A stretch of DNA of 64,000 nt from Azohydromonas caseinilytica (GCF_012927045.1 NZ_JABBFW010000003.1:62001-126000), one strand, 5' to 3'; shown: positions 33,598 to 43,295, counted from the first letter of the stretch. Program-made: numbers and translations. Notes: generated by a model from the sequence alone, not told the origin.

Positions 33598-34032
33598 ATG
33601 GCCATCGACAAAGCCCTCTACACCGCCACCGCCACCGCCACGGGCGGCCGCACCGGCAGCGCCAAGTCCAACGACGGCCGCCTGGAAGTGCAGTTGTCCA
33701 CCCCCAAGGAACTGGGCGGCGACAGCGGCCAGGGCACGAACCCGGAGCAGCTCTTTGCCGCCGGTTACTCGGCCTGCTTCATCGGGGCCATGAAGGCGGT
33801 GGCCGGGCGTCAGCAGCTGCAGTTGCCCGCCGACCTGTCCATCACCTCGGACGTGGCCATCGGCCCGCACGCCAACAAGGCCGGCGCCTTCGGCATCCAG
33901 GTGGACATGAAGATCTCCCTGCCCGGCATGGACCGCGCCGCCGCCGAGAAGCTGGTGGCCGAGGCCCACGAGGTCTGCCCGTATTCCAACGCCACGCGCA
34001 ACAACGTGGACGTGAAGCTGACGGTGGTGTGA
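33598..34032 (+). CDS. ohr: Organic hydroperoxide resistance protein (Ohr)
   Basis: A 144-residue thiol peroxidase of the Ohr/OsmC family, which reduces organic and lipid hydroperoxides using lipoyl or thiol donors. Both active cysteines are in their motifs: C60 in GYSACFIGAM and C127 in [20 protein letters not shown] ribosome site precedes the ATG. No OhrR regulator gene is adjacent. A terminator follows at 34075-34097. Confidence 0.95.
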   Translation: MAIDKALYTATATATGGRTGSAKSNDGRLEVQLSTPKELGGDSGQGTNPEQLFAAGYSACFIGAMKAVAGRQQLQLPADLSITSDVAIGPHANKAGAFGIQVDMKISLPGMDRAAAEKLVAEAHEVCPYSNATRNNVDVKLTVV

Positions 34033-34074
34033 GCCACGCGGGCCGCCGAGGCCCGAGCGCACCAACAACCGATG

Positions 34075-34097
34075 AACGGCGCCTGCGGGGCGCCGTT
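34075..34097 (+). terminator. Rho-independent terminator after ohr
   Basis: Perfect 9-bp stem AACGGCGCC / GGCGCCGTT with a 5-base loop, followed by further T residues. Confidence 0.9.
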
Positions 34098-34146
34098 TTT
34101 CATGGCGGCTCCACGTGGCGCCTCGCGCACACCAAGGCGCCGCATT

Positions 34147-34262
34147 CCCCTCGCCCGCTTGCGCGGGAGAGGGGCTGGGGTGAGGGTGCAACCACTTGGA
34201 CACCGCCTCCTCCAGCCCACGTCGGGCCCTCACCCCTGCCCCTCTGCGTGGCGAGGGGAAAG
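34147..34262. repeat. Inverted pair of CCCTCGCC...GAGGGG-type intergenic repeats
   Basis: The left unit (34147-34183) reads TTCCCCTCGCCCGC...GGGAGAGGGGCTGGGGTGAGGG, and the right unit (34226-34262) is a diverged inverse copy starting GGCCCTCACCCC and ending CGAGGGGAA. Such pairs are common extragenic elements in related genomes. It lies between the convergent ohr and asparaginase genes. Confidence 0.65.
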
Positions 34263-34288
34263 TGGCGGCCCGGCTTGCGGCCGGCAGC

Positions 34289-35227
34289 TCAAGACACCTT
34301 GGTCAGCAACCTCAACATCAGCTCGATGCGCGCCGCCGCCGGCGTGAGCAGCCCGGCGCTGTCGAAGCGCTGGCCCGGCTGCTCGATCACGCCGCCCTGC
34401 GCGCAGCGGCTGGCCACCAGCACCGCCACGCCCTGCGCCGCGGCCTCGTCCAGCGCCGCGGCCAGCGCCTCGTGCAGCGTGCCGTTGCCGGTGGCGGCGA
34501 CCACCAGGCCGTCCATGCCGGCGGCCAGCAGCGCGCGCACGACGCGGCCGTCGCCGCCGCCGTGCGACTGCACGATGTCCACGCGCGGCCACGCATCCAC
34601 CGGCGCGGCGACCGCCGCCAGCCCCAGCGCATCGCCCTCGGGCCAGGGCCGCAGCTGGCGCAGCCGGCCGGCCTCGACGAAGCCCAGCGGCCCGGCGTCG
34701 CCGGAGGCCAGCGTGTCGAGCCGGTAGCTGTGCTGCTTGCGCAGCGTGTCGGCGGCGTGGACGCTGCCGCCCATGACGGCCAGCACGCCGCGCGCGCCGG
34801 GCACGGCGGCCAGGGTGAAGGCGTCCACCAGGTTCTGCGGCCCGTCGGGCATCAGCGCCGTGGCCGGGCGCATGGCGCCGGTGATCACCACCGGCTTGTC
34901 GCGCGGCGCCAGCACGCGGTGCAGGAAGTACGCGCTTTCCTCCAGCGTGTCCGTGCCGTGCGTGACGATCACGCCCGCCACCTCCGGCCGCGCCAGGTGC
35001 TGGCTCACGCGCTGAGCCAGTGCCTGCCACAGCGCGTGCGTGGCGTCCTTGCTGTCGATCTGCGCCAGCTGCTCGGCCTCGACCGGGAAGCCCCGCAGCG
35101 CGGGCACGCCCGCGATCAATGACTCGATGCCGAGCTGCGCGGCGCGGTAGCCCAGGTGGTCGCCCGTGTCCGCCGCGGTGCCCGCGATGGTCCCGCCCGT
35201 GCCGAGCACGACGAATCGGCTTTGCAT
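34289..35227 (-). CDS. Asparaginase
   Basis: A 312-residue asparaginase/glutaminase-family amidohydrolase hydrolysing L-asparagine to aspartate and ammonia. The nucleophile motif GTGGTIAGT (T13) and the second triad motif [10 protein letters not shown] (T92, D93) are present. There is no signal peptide, so it should be cytoplasmic, and it is slightly shorter than the 330-residue periplasmic type II enzymes. Its start diverges from lexA across a region that includes a possible LexA box. Confidence 0.9.
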   Translation of the reverse strand: MQSRFVVLGTGGTIAGTAADTGDHLGYRAAQLGIESLIAGVPALRGFPVEAEQLAQIDSKDATHALWQALAQRVSQHLARPEVAGVIVTHGTDTLEESAYFLHRVLAPRDKPVVITGAMRPATALMPDGPQNLVDAFTLAAVPGARGVLAVMGGSVHAADTLRKQHSYRLDTLASGDAGPLGFVEAGRLRQLRPWPEGDALGLAAVAAPVDAWPRVDIVQSHGGGDGRVVRALLAAGMDGLVVAATGNGTLHEALAAALDEAAAQGVAVLVASRCAQGGVIEQPGQRFDSAGLLTPAAARIELMLRLLTKVS

Positions 35228-35238
35228 GCCTTCACTCC

Positions 35239-35254
35239 ATGGATGAAAATACAG
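35239..35254 (+). promoter_or_regulatory. Candidate LexA (SOS) box
   Basis: ATGGATGAAAATACAG compares with CTG-N10-CAG type boxes: the right half ATACAG is perfect and the left half keeps only TG. It is the only ACAG-ended A/T-rich palindrome in the region between asparaginase and lexA, where autoregulation is expected. Confidence 0.35.
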
Positions 35255-35397
35255 GTATGGATTCCGCCGAACGTCCCCGCTCCGGGCCCCGCGCCGCCGC
35301 CGGCCGCGCTGCCCGCGGCACCCCGCCGGCCAGCAACGCGCCTGGCAGCACTCCCTCCCGCCGCAGCACCTCTCGCGGCACCGCCTCCAGCACGCCC

Positions 35398-36075
35398 ATG
35401 AACATGAACCTCACGCCCCGTCAGCAGCAGGTGTTCGACTTGGTACAGGAGGCCATCGAGCGCACCGGCGCCCCGCCGACGCGCGCCGAGATCGCGGCGC
35501 AGTTGGGCTTCCGTTCCGCCAACGCGGCCGAGGAGCACCTGCAGGCGCTGGCCCGCAAGGGCGCGATCGAGCTGGTGGGCGGCACCTCGCGCGGCATCCG
35601 GCTCAAGTCTGACACGCTGCGCGCGCTGCGCGCCGCGCGCGCCGACGACACCATGGCGCCGCCGGCCCTGCTGGCCGCCGCGGCGCTGTCGCTGCCGCTG
35701 GTGGGCCGCGTTGCTGCCGGCAGCCCGATCCTGGCGCAGGAGCACATCGACCAGCATTACCAGGTCAGCCCCGCGCTCTTCCCTGTCAAGCCCGACTACC
35801 TGCTGCGCGTGCGCGGCATGAGCATGCGCGACGCGGGCATCCTCGACGGCGACCTGCTGGCGGTGCAGCGAGCCGACGACGCGCGCAACGGCCAGATCGT
35901 GGTGGCGCGCCTGGGCGACGAAGTGACGGTCAAGCGCTTCCAGCGCACGCGCGCCGGCATCGAGCTGCTGCCCGAGAACCCCGAGTTCCAGCCCATCCGC
36001 ATCGCCCCGGGCAGCACTGACTTCGCGCTCGAAGGCGTGGCCGTGGGCCTGATCCGCAACACGGCGCTGATGTAA
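35398..36075 (+). CDS. lexA: LexA repressor
   Basis: A 225-residue SOS repressor and self-cleaving serine protease. The N-terminal winged helix-turn-helix ([16 protein letters not shown]...[14 protein letters not shown]) binds operators. The RecA-stimulated cleavage site is A107-G108 (VAAG), and the catalytic dyad is S142 (GMSMRDAG) and K179 (EVTVKR). Start at 35398 gives the normal length. The frame is open with another ATG at 35257, directly after the candidate LexA box, which would add 47 Arg/Ser/Ala-rich residues. A terminator follows at 36107. Confidence 0.94.
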   Translation: MNMNLTPRQQQVFDLVQEAIERTGAPPTRAEIAAQLGFRSANAAEEHLQALARKGAIELVGGTSRGIRLKSDTLRALRAARADDTMAPPALLAAAALSLPLVGRVAAGSPILAQEHIDQHYQVSPALFPVKPDYLLRVRGMSMRDAGILDGDLLAVQRADDARNGQIVVARLGDEVTVKRFQRTRAGIELLPENPEFQPIRIAPGSTDFALEGVAVGLIRNTALM

Positions 36076-36106
36076 GCCCCGGGCTGTCCCCGCCCACATC
36101 CCGCAC

Positions 36107-36124
36107 GCGGCCCTCCGGGGCCGC
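36107..36124 (+). terminator. Rho-independent terminator after lexA
   Basis: 7-bp stem GCGGCCC / GGGCCGC with a short loop, followed by TTTTGT, 32 nt after the lexA stop. Confidence 0.85.
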
Positions 36125-36250
36125 TTTTGTCGGGAAGAGGTGTAACGGGCGGTGCGGGCCGCAGGCACCGAAGGACGATTCCCGGGCCACGCCACGCGGC
36201 CTCAGCCCGAAGGCGACACGGGCCCGGACAAATTGAGGACCGTTACAGCT

Positions 36251-36280
36251 TGAAATAAGACAGTCAAGTGGCTTATTTCA
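36251..36280. promoter_or_regulatory. Perfect inverted repeat TGAAATAAG / CTTATTTCA
   Basis: Two 9-bp arms separated by 12 bases in an otherwise GC-rich gap, 57 nt upstream of the start chosen for the next gene. It lacks a T run, so an operator or stem in a 5' leader is likelier than a terminator. The binding protein is unknown. Confidence 0.45.
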
Positions 36281-36336
36281 CGGCTTTGGCGCACGGGATG
36301 CGCTTCGACAATCCGGCGCATTCCTCGTACCGCGCC

Positions 36337-36702
36337 ATGAAGTTCTTCCGCCGTACCCCCCGTTGCCGCACTGCGGTCTGCCCGCCGTCGAGCAGCTTTG
36401 GCGCCGACAGCCGCTGGCGCCAGCTCACGCGCTGGCTGCGTCCGGACGGCGAGGGAGCGTCGGAAGGCGCGCGCCAGGCCTTCGAGGAGGCGCTGCGCGG
36501 CCTGCCGGGCGACGAGGCCGAGATGCTGCGCACCCGCGTGCGCCGCAGCCCGGGGCTGCAGGAGCTGTGGCACCTGCGCTCGGCCGTGTTCGGGCTGGTG
36601 GCGCGGCACAGCAGCCAGCTCGAAGCGCAGCGCCGCATGGCCACGCTGGACCGCCACTTCCCCAGCCGGCGGCTGAACGCCGCCGCCGCACGGCGTCCCT
36701 GA
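36337..36702 (+). CDS. Conserved hypothetical protein
   Basis: A 121-residue small basic protein, MKFFRRTPRCR at the start, then a helical region WLRPDGEGASEGARQAFEEALRGLPGDEAEMLRTRV and a conserved-looking ELWHLRSAVFGLVARHSSQLEAQRRM segment. I recall similar uncharacterised proteins in Comamonadaceae but know of no function. The frame is open to 36268; the start at 36337 was chosen from the typical N-terminus. Confidence 0.65.
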   Translation: MKFFRRTPRCRTAVCPPSSSFGADSRWRQLTRWLRPDGEGASEGARQAFEEALRGLPGDEAEMLRTRVRRSPGLQELWHLRSAVFGLVARHSSQLEAQRRMATLDRHFPSRRLNAAAARRP

Positions 36703-36762
36703 GGCCTCGCCGGCCTTCGTCAAAGAGGCGGGTCCACCAGCGCAGGCAGAATCCGCGCTGGC

Positions 36763-37770
36763 ATGAACATCATCATCCTCGACGACTACCAGGACGCGGT
36801 ACGCAAGCTGCACTGCGCCAGCAAGCTCGAACACCTCAACGCCAAGGTGTTCACCAACACCGTCAAGGGCATCGGGCAGCTGTCGGTGCGGCTGCGCGAT
36901 GCGGAGGTGCTGGTGCTCATCCGCGAGCGCACCCACTTTCCGCGCGCGCTGCTGGAGAAGCTGCCCAAGCTGCGGCTGATTGCGCAGACCGGCCGCGTCG
37001 GCCCGCACATCGACATCGAGACCTGCACCCGGCTGGGCATCGCCGTGGCCGAGGGCGTGGGCTCGCCGGTGGCGCCGGCGGAGCTGACCTGGGCGCTGAT
37101 CATGGCGGCGATGCGGCGGCTGCCGCAATACATCGCCAACCTCAAGCATGGCGCCTGGCAGCAGTCGGGCCTCAAGGCCGCCTCCATGCCGCCGAACTTC
37201 GGCGTCGGCATGGTGCTGCGCGGCAAGACGCTGGGCATCTGGGGCTACGGCAAGATCGGCCAGATCGTGGCCGGCTACGCGCGCGCCTTCGGCATGCAGG
37301 TGCTGGTGTGGGGCCGCGAGGCCTCGCTGGCCAAGGCCCAGGCCGACGGCCACCTGGCCGCGCAGAGCAAGCGCGACTTCTTCGAGCGCTGCGACGTGCT
37401 GAGCCTGCATCTGCGGCTCAACGACGAGACGCGCGGCATCGTGACGCTGGGGGACCTCTCGCGCATGAAGTCCACCGCCCTCTTCGTCAACACCTCGCGC
37501 GCCGAGCTGCTGGAGGAGAACGCGCTGGTGTCGGCGCTCAACAAGGGCCACCCGGGCATGGCGGCGGTGGACGTGTTCGAGTCCGAACCTACCCTGCAGG
37601 GCCACCCGCTGCTGCGGCTGGAGAACGCGGTGTGCACGCCGCACATCGGCTACGTCGAGCAGGACAGCTACGAGCTCTACTTCGGCGCCGCGTTCGACAA
37701 CGTGCTGGCCTACATGCGCAAGCAACCGACCAACATCGTCAATCCGGACGCGCTCAAGGTGATCCGTTGA
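36763..37770 (+). CDS. D-2-hydroxyacid dehydrogenase family protein
   Basis: A 335-residue NAD(P)-dependent oxidoreductase related to phosphoglycerate dehydrogenase. The nucleotide-binding motif GIWGYGKIG lies at about residues 158-166, with catalytic Arg (NTSRAELL), Glu (ESEPTLQ) and His (TPHIGYVE) in the expected order. The physiological substrate cannot be assigned; the protein lacks ACT or other regulatory domains. Its stop codon overlaps the TTG start of the chromate transporter gene. Confidence 0.88.
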   Translation: MNIIILDDYQDAVRKLHCASKLEHLNAKVFTNTVKGIGQLSVRLRDAEVLVLIRERTHFPRALLEKLPKLRLIAQTGRVGPHIDIETCTRLGIAVAEGVGSPVAPAELTWALIMAAMRRLPQYIANLKHGAWQQSGLKAASMPPNFGVGMVLRGKTLGIWGYGKIGQIVAGYARAFGMQVLVWGREASLAKAQADGHLAAQSKRDFFERCDVLSLHLRLNDETRGIVTLGDLSRMKSTALFVNTSRAELLEENALVSALNKGHPGMAAVDVFESEPTLQGHPLLRLENAVCTPHIGYVEQDSYELYFGAAFDNVLAYMRKQPTNIVNPDALKVIR

Positions 37771-38333
37771 GCGAACAACCGGCGCCCGCCGCGCCGCACA
37801 GCGCGTGGGCGCTGGCGCTGGCCTTCAACCGGCTGGCGCTGCAGGGCTTCGGCGGCGTGCTGCCCGTGGCGCAGCACGAGCTGGTGGAGCGCCGCGGCTG
37901 GCTCACGCGCGCGGAGTTCCTGGAGCTGCTGGCGCTGGCGCAGGTGCTGCCCGGGCCCAACATCGTCAACCTGGCGCTGATGTTCGGACACCGCCATTTC
38001 GGCCTGCGCGGCGCCGCCGCGGCGCTGGCCGGGCTGACGCTGGTGCCCACGCTGATCGTGCTGGTGATGGTGGCGCTCTACGGCCGCTTCAGCGCGCTGG
38101 CGCCGGTGGCCGGCGCGCTGCGCGGCATGGCCGCCGTCGCCGCCGGGCTGGTGCTGGCCATGGGGCTGAAGCTGCTGCCCTCGCTGAAGAAGAGCCCGCT
38201 GGGCCTGCCGCTGGCGCTGGGCGCGGCGGCGCTGTCGCTGGGGCTGATCCTGGGCTTGCACTGGCCGCTGGTGGCCGTGATCGCCAGCGTGGGCGTGGCC
38301 TCGGTGCTGCTGGCCTGGTGGCGGCTGCGATGA
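37767..38333 (+). CDS. Chromate transporter, first half-size (CHR) protein
   Basis: A 188-residue integral membrane protein of the CHR family, carrying one CHR domain: FNRLALQGFGGVLPVAQHELVERRGWLTRAEFLELLALAQVLPGPN is the conserved N-terminal signature. Half-size CHR proteins work in pairs to export chromate. The start is assigned as TTG at 37767, overlapping the preceding stop (TTGA), because no ATG lies before the conserved region. The second half-gene follows after a 76-base gap holding palindromes. Confidence 0.87.
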   Translation: MSEQPAPAAPHSAWALALAFNRLALQGFGGVLPVAQHELVERRGWLTRAEFLELLALAQVLPGPNIVNLALMFGHRHFGLRGAAAALAGLTLVPTLIVLVMVALYGRFSALAPVAGALRGMAAVAAGLVLAMGLKLLPSLKKSPLGLPLALGAAALSLGLILGLHWPLVAVIASVGVASVLLAWWRLR

Positions 38334-38402
38334 GCGCCCCCGCACGGCCGCTCCGAAGGGGGCGCTCCGTCCCGCTCGGCGGGACCGCGCGCAGCGCGAG
38401 GG
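38334..38402. repeat. Two short palindromes between the chromate transporter halves
   Basis: GCGCCCCC (38334) pairs with GGGGGCGC (38358), and GTCCCGC (38369) pairs with GCGGGAC (38379). This compact motif resembles a common Comamonadaceae intergenic repeat and lies inside an apparent operon. Confidence 0.55.
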
Positions 38403-38409
38403 TGCACCA

Positions 38410-38955
38410 GTGAGCCCGACCGCCGCGCTGGGCTGGGCCGACTGGGCCGCGCTAATCCTGCATTTCATGATGCTGTCGCTGCTGTCCATCGGCGGCGCCA
38501 TCGCCACGGCGCCGGAGATGCACCGCTACCTGGTGCGCGAGCACGGCTACCTGGGCAGTGCCGATTTCAGCCAGGCCGTCGCGCTGGCGCAGGCCGCGCC
38601 CGGGCCCAACGTGCTGTTCGTGGCGGTGCTGGGCTGGCAGATCGGCGGCGCCGCCGGCGCGGCGGCGACCATGGCCGGCATCCTGCTGCCCTCCTCCGTG
38701 CTGACGCTGGCGCTGGGGCACTGGAGCAGCCGCCAGCGCGACAGCCGCGAGGTGCGCGCCTTCATCAGCGGCCTGGCGCCGCTGACGGTGGCGTTGCTGC
38801 TGTCCACCGGCTGGCTGCTGGGCGAGCCCGCCCAGGCGCACCGGGGGACGCTGGCGCTGTTCATCGGCAGCGCCATCGTGGCCTGGCGCACGCGCATCAA
38901 CCCGCTGTGGCTGGTGGCCGTGGGCGCCGCCGCGGGCGCGCTGGGGCTGGCCTGA
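38410..38955 (+). CDS. Chromate transporter, second half-size (CHR) protein
   Basis: A 181-residue CHR-domain membrane protein, partner of the preceding gene. It has the signature FMMLSLLSIGGAIATAPEMHRYLV...SADFSQAVALAQAAPGPN and about five to six hydrophobic segments. The start is GTG at 38410. Together the two half-proteins would form an inner-membrane oxyanion (chromate/sulfate) transporter; no regulator chrB is present nearby. Confidence 0.87.
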   Translation: MSPTAALGWADWAALILHFMMLSLLSIGGAIATAPEMHRYLVREHGYLGSADFSQAVALAQAAPGPNVLFVAVLGWQIGGAAGAAATMAGILLPSSVLTLALGHWSSRQRDSREVRAFISGLAPLTVALLLSTGWLLGEPAQAHRGTLALFIGSAIVAWRTRINPLWLVAVGAAAGALGLA

Positions 38956-39045
38956 GGCACGGTCCGCACCCCGGTGTGCGCCGCCTTCACACGGGCGTAC
39001 CGCTTGCTTTCACCGCTTATCCAACTCCAACACAAGAGGCTTCGC

Positions 39046-39507
39046 ATGCCGAATTCGGTTCAGACCTGGACGCACTGGTGGCGCAACGCGCAGACGGTGT
39101 GGGACATCGCCCTGTCGGCGCCACAGGTGATCGCGCACCGCACGGCGCGCATGGCGCTGGCGGGACATTCGCCCTCGGCGCGCGACCAGCAGGAGTTCCA
39201 GCGCATGGGCGCGGAGAAGCTGGAGGCGATGGGCGAATCGGCCGTCGCGGTGATGTTCCAGATGTGGCAGGCCCAACAGGCGGCCACGCTGGTGCTGATG
39301 GGCGCGTGGTGGAAGCCGCAGGCCTGGTTCGACACGGGGCCCTGGCTGCGCGCCATGCCCGGCGTGACCGCGGCCGGGCTGAAGCCGGTGCACCGGCGCG
39401 TGACGGCCAATGCGAAGCGGCTGTCCGGCATTGCGGTGTCACCGGCGCTGCCGGCCCTGGTCGCGGCGGCTGCGCCGGCCAAGCGGGCCAAGCGGCGCGG
39501 CAGATGA
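39046..39507 (+). CDS. Phasin-like hypothetical protein
   Basis: A 153-residue protein, mostly alpha-helical, with HWWRNAQTVWDIALSAPQVIAHRTARMALAG near the start and a Lys/Arg/Ala-rich C-terminus (PAKRAKRRGR). The pattern resembles phasin-type proteins that coat polyhydroxyalkanoate granules, with a basic tail that could touch DNA. This is a loose resemblance, and no PHA gene is adjacent. The start MPNSVQTW was chosen on the ATG with a nearby AAGAGG ribosome site. Confidence 0.6.
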   Translation: MPNSVQTWTHWWRNAQTVWDIALSAPQVIAHRTARMALAGHSPSARDQQEFQRMGAEKLEAMGESAVAVMFQMWQAQQAATLVLMGAWWKPQAWFDTGPWLRAMPGVTAAGLKPVHRRVTANAKRLSGIAVSPALPALVAAAAPAKRAKRRGR

Positions 39508-39519
39508 CGTCCCAATGAA

Positions 39520-39545
39520 AAGAGGCGGCCCGAAGGCCGCCTCTT
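39520..39545. terminator. Bidirectional terminator between phasin-like gene and upp
   Basis: Perfect 11-bp stem AAGAGGCGGCC / GGCCGCCTCTT with a CGAA loop, flanked by A residues on the left and T on the right. It lies between convergent genes and can serve both. Confidence 0.9.
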
Positions 39546-39578
39546 CATCCTCCAGCTCCCGTGCAGACGCGCTCTGGC

Positions 39579-40220
39579 TCAGCGCGTCTCCTCGTCCTTG
39601 GTGCCGAAGATCTTGTCGCCCGCGTCGCCCAGGCCCGGGATGATGTAGCCCAGCTCGTTGAGGTGCGAGTCCACCGCGGCGGTCCAGCAGCGCACCTCCG
39701 GGTGCGCGGCCTCCAGCGCGGCGATGCCCTCGGGCGCCGCCACCAGCACCAGCGCGCGGATGTCCTTGCAGCCGCGCGACTTGAGCAGGTCGATGGTGGC
39801 GATCATCGAGCCGGCGGTGGCCAGCATCGGGTCCACGATCAGCGCGGTGCGCTGGTCCAGGTGGCCGACGAACTTCTCGAAGTAGTGCTCGGGCTGCAGC
39901 GTCTCGTGGTTGCGCGACAGGCCCACCACGCTGATCTTGGCGTTGGGCACCATGTCCAGCACGCCGTCGAGCATGCCCAGGCCCGCGCGCAGGATCGGCA
40001 CCACGGTGACCTTCAGGCCGGCGATCTGGTCCACCTCCACCGGGCCGCTCCAGCAGTCGATGGTGGTCTTCTCCAGCGGGAAGTCGGCGGTGGCCTCGTA
40101 GGCCAGCAGCCGGGCGAGCTCGTGGGTGAGCTCGCGGAATTTCTTGGTGGAGATGCCGGCCTCGCGAAGCAGACCGATCTTGTGCTTCACCAGGGGGTGA
40201 GTGACGTCAATGATGGGCAT
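39579..40220 (-). CDS. upp: Uracil phosphoribosyltransferase
   Basis: A 213-residue salvage enzyme that makes UMP from uracil and PRPP. The opening [20 protein letters not shown] is diagnostic, and the PRPP-binding loop [10 protein letters not shown] and uracil-binding C-terminal region ([17 protein letters not shown]) are intact. It shares a terminator with the convergent phasin-like gene. Confidence 0.97.
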   Translation of the reverse strand: MPIIDVTHPLVKHKIGLLREAGISTKKFRELTHELARLLAYEATADFPLEKTTIDCWSGPVEVDQIAGLKVTVVPILRAGLGMLDGVLDMVPNAKISVVGLSRNHETLQPEHYFEKFVGHLDQRTALIVDPMLATAGSMIATIDLLKSRGCKDIRALVLVAAPEGIAALEAAHPEVRCWTAAVDSHLNELGYIIPGLGDAGDKIFGTKDEETR

Positions 40221-40297
40221 GCACAGAAGTCTAAGGGTTGGCCCCGGTACGTTGCCGTGATGGCATACCGATTCCCATGCCGTCCGGCAGGCCCCGC

Positions 40298-41551
40298 TCA
40301 GCCTTGCAGCGCCTGGGCGAAGTCGGCGATCAGGTCCTCGGCCTCCTCGATGCCGACCGAGACGCGCACCATGCTGTCGCCGATGCCCATGTCGGCGCGC
40401 ACCTCCGGGCCGGCCTCCCAGAAGATGGTCGGCGCCACCGGGATGACCAGCGTGCGCGTGTCGCCCAGCCCGGTGGCCTTGATGGGCAGTTGCAGCCGGT
40501 TGAGCACCGGCAGCGTTTGCGCGGCGTCGCGCAGCTCGAAGGACAGCAGCCAGGAGCCGCCCTTGAACCAGCACCGCACCCGCTCGTGCTGCGGATGCGA
40601 GGCCAGCCCGGGATAGAGCACGCGCGCCACGGCCGGGTGCGCCTCCAGGAAGCCCGCCAGGCGCAGCGCCGTGTCGCTGCTGCGCTGCACGCGCAGCGCC
40701 AGCGTCTCGGCGCCGGCGGCGATCTGGTGCGCCTGCTCCGAGGACAGCGCCGCGCCCATGTCGCGCAGGCCCTTCTTGCGCAACTGCGTCAGGCCCCACT
40801 GTGCCGGGTCGGCACCGCGGTAGCCCTCGAAGATGGCCGGGCAGTCGCGCCAGTCGAACAGCCCGGTGTCGGTGACGGAGCCGCCCAGCGCGATGCCGTG
40901 GCCGGCGATGGTCTTGGTCAGCGACTGCACCACCAGGCCCGCGCCCACGCTGCGCGGGCGGAACAGCGCCGGTGAGGTGATGGTGTTGTCCACCACGTAG
41001 AGCAGCCGCTGCTCGCGGCACAGGGCGCCGAGGGCCTCCAGGTCCGGCACCTGCGTGCCCGGGTTGGCGATGGTCTCGACGAAGACCATGCGGGTGTTCG
41101 GGCGCAGCGCGGCGCGCACCGAGTCCGCCGAGCAGGCATCCACCGTCGTCACCTCCACGCCGAGCCGGCGCAGCGTGCCGAACAGGCTGTTGGTGTTGCC
41201 GAACACGAACTTGCTGGACACCAGGTGGTCGCCGGCGCGCAGCAGCGTGAAGAACACGGCCGTGATCGCCGCCATGCCGGTGGAGAAGCAGATGGTGCCG
41301 ACGCCCTGCTCCAGCCGCGTCAGCTTGGCCTCCAGCGCGGCGGTGGTGGGCGTGCCCTGGCGCGCGTAGTTGAAGGCGCCCTTGAGCGTGCCCTGGAACA
41401 CGCCGATCAGGTCCTCCACGCGCTCGAAGCCGTACTGCACCGAGGTGTGGATCGGCTTGCGAATGCCGCCGTGCTCCACGCCCACGGCGCGGTCGCCGTG
41501 AACGAGATTGGTGGTCAGGCCGGGGCCTTGGCGTTCAGAGGAGGAGTCCAT
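40298..41551 (-). CDS. Cys/Met metabolism PLP-dependent enzyme (cystathionine gamma-synthase family)
   Basis: A 417-residue PLP enzyme of the trans-sulfuration family. The PLP lysine is in [11 protein letters not shown], and the conserved [22 protein letters not shown] and VDNTITSP motifs surround the site. Sequence does not separate cystathionine beta-lyase, gamma-synthase and O-acylhomoserine sulfhydrylase, so no gene symbol is given. The start at 41551 gives MDSSSERQG; no good ribosome site is seen there. It diverges from the molybdenum hydroxylase operon. Confidence 0.88.
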   Translation of the reverse strand: MDSSSERQGPGLTTNLVHGDRAVGVEHGGIRKPIHTSVQYGFERVEDLIGVFQGTLKGAFNYARQGTPTTAALEAKLTRLEQGVGTICFSTGMAAITAVFFTLLRAGDHLVSSKFVFGNTNSLFGTLRRLGVEVTTVDACSADSVRAALRPNTRMVFVETIANPGTQVPDLEALGALCREQRLLYVVDNTITSPALFRPRSVGAGLVVQSLTKTIAGHGIALGGSVTDTGLFDWRDCPAIFEGYRGADPAQWGLTQLRKKGLRDMGAALSSEQAHQIAAGAETLALRVQRSSDTALRLAGFLEAHPAVARVLYPGLASHPQHERVRCWFKGGSWLLSFELRDAAQTLPVLNRLQLPIKATGLGDTRTLVIPVAPTIFWEAGPEVRADMGIGDSMVRVSVGIEEAEDLIADFAQALQG

Positions 41552-41698
41552 GTTTTTTCTGCCCGAAGAGACATGCCGCGAAGCCGGCGCGCGGCTTCTG
41601 GCGAGTAAGGGACTCAGGGTAACCGCTGAGCCGGGAACAGCCCTTGCCGCTGTCCGCGACCGCTTCATGCCTATGCGCGCCGCCGCGCACCGCCCGCC

Positions 41699-42268
41699 AT
41701 GGACCAGCCCGTTTCCCCGGCCGCGGCCCCCGCCGCCGAGGCCATATCTCCCCATTGCCGCCTCAGCTTCGAGCTCAACGGCCAGCCCCAGACCCTCGAT
41801 GTCGAAGCCCGCGTCACGCTGCTCGACGCGCTGCGCGAGCAGCTGAAACTGACCGGCACCAAGAAGGGCTGCGACCGCGGCCAGTGCGGCGCCTGCACCG
41901 TGCTGGTGGACGGCCGCCGCATCAACAGCTGCCTGACGCTGGCGGTGATGTGCGAGGGCTCGCAGGTCACCACCGTCGAGGGCCTGGGCACGCCGGAGGC
42001 GCTGCACCCGGTGCAGGCCGCCTTCATCGAACAGGACGCTTTTCAATGCGGCTACTGCACCCCCGGCCAGATCTGCTCGGCGGTGGCGCTGCTCGATGAA
42101 GCCAAGGCCGGCTGCGCCAGCGCCGTCACGCCGGGCCTGTGCCGCGTCGAGGGCCCGCTGAGCGACGCCGAGATCCGCGAGCGCATGAGCGGCAACCTGT
42201 GCCGCTGCGGCGCCTACCCGAACATCGTGCGCGCGGTGCGGCAGGTGCTCGATTCGGACCGGGGCTGA
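41699..42268 (+). CDS. Molybdenum hydroxylase, 2Fe-2S subunit (PaoA/YagT-like)
   Basis: A 189-residue electron-transfer subunit of the xanthine dehydrogenase family. The plant-type 2Fe-2S motif ([22 protein letters not shown]) and the second 2Fe-2S cluster (CGYCTPGQ ... LCRCGAYPN) are complete. The closest architecture is PaoA of the periplasmic aldehyde oxidoreductase, but no Tat signal precedes the ferredoxin domain, which suggests a cytoplasmic enzyme. It is followed at 8 nt by the FAD subunit gene. Confidence 0.92.
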   Translation: MDQPVSPAAAPAAEAISPHCRLSFELNGQPQTLDVEARVTLLDALREQLKLTGTKKGCDRGQCGACTVLVDGRRINSCLTLAVMCEGSQVTTVEGLGTPEALHPVQAAFIEQDAFQCGYCTPGQICSAVALLDEAKAGCASAVTPGLCRVEGPLSDAEIRERMSGNLCRCGAYPNIVRAVRQVLDSDRG

Positions 42269-42275
42269 GCGCGCC

Positions 42276-43271
42276 ATGGACAATTTCACTTACCAGCGTG
42301 CCGGCTCGCTCGACGAGGCCCTGGCACTGATGGCCGAGCCCGGCGTGGCGGCTATCGCCGGCGGCTCCAACCTGCTGGACCTGATGAAGGGCGGCATCGC
42401 CCGCCCCTGCAAGCTCATCGACGTGAGCCGGCTGCCCTGGAGCGCCATCGAGGAGCTGCCTGACGGCGGCCTGCGCCTGGGCGCGGGCGTGCGCAACAGC
42501 GACGCCGCCGACCATCCCGAGGTGCGCGTGCGCTACCCGCTGCTGTCGCGCGCGCTGCTGGCCGGCGCCACGCAGCAGCTGCGCAACATGGCGACCGTCG
42601 GCGGCAACCTGCTGCAGCGCACCCGCTGCCACTACTTCTACGACGACGGTTTCAGGCACTGCAACAAGCGCGAGCCGGGCAGCGGCTGCGACGCGCTCAA
42701 TGGCTTCAACCGCCAGCACGCCATCCTGGGCACGAGCGAGCACTGCATCGCCACGCACCCGTCGGACATGGCCGTGGCACTGGCCGCCCTGCGCGCGCGG
42801 GTGGTGTTGCGCAGCCAGCGCGGCGAGCGCGTGCTGCCGCTGTCCGAGTTCCACCGCCTGCCCGGCGACACGCCGGAGCGCGACAGCGAGATCGCGCCGG
42901 ACGAGCTGATCACGGCGGTGGATCTGCCGCACTCCACCGCCGGCACGCACAGCTGCTACCTGAAGCTGCGCGACCGCGCCAGCTACGCCTTCGCGCTGGT
43001 GTCGGTGGCGGTGGCGCTGGAGGTGGACGACGACGGCCGCGTCGAGCGCGCCGGCCTGGCGCTGGGCGGCGTGGCCCACAAGCCCTGGCGCGTGGAGGCG
43101 GCGGAGCAGGCCCTGGTGGGCCGCGTGCCGGATCGCGACGCGGCGGCCGAGGCCGTGAACCTGTTGCTGGCCGGCGCCCGGGGCCATGGGGACAACGATT
43201 TCAAGATCGAGCTGGCGCGCCGGGCCACGCTGCGCGCCATCGCGCGGGCCGCGCACAGCCCGGCGCATTGA
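42276..43271 (+). CDS. Molybdenum hydroxylase, FAD subunit (PaoB/YagS-like)
   Basis: A 331-residue FAD-binding medium subunit. The FAD site [13 protein letters not shown] and the [17 protein letters not shown] motif are present. Four cysteines in RCHYFYD...[16 protein letters not shown]...HC match the extra 4Fe-4S cluster that marks PaoB-type subunits. It passes electrons from the molybdenum centre to an acceptor. It sits between its two partner genes. Confidence 0.92.
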   Translation: MDNFTYQRAGSLDEALALMAEPGVAAIAGGSNLLDLMKGGIARPCKLIDVSRLPWSAIEELPDGGLRLGAGVRNSDAADHPEVRVRYPLLSRALLAGATQQLRNMATVGGNLLQRTRCHYFYDDGFRHCNKREPGSGCDALNGFNRQHAILGTSEHCIATHPSDMAVALAALRARVVLRSQRGERVLPLSEFHRLPGDTPERDSEIAPDELITAVDLPHSTAGTHSCYLKLRDRASYAFALVSVAVALEVDDDGRVERAGLALGGVAHKPWRVEAAEQALVGRVPDRDAAAEAVNLLLAGARGHGDNDFKIELARRATLRAIARAAHSPAH

Positions 43272-43295
43272 GCGCCGCGCCACCAGGACATCGCC

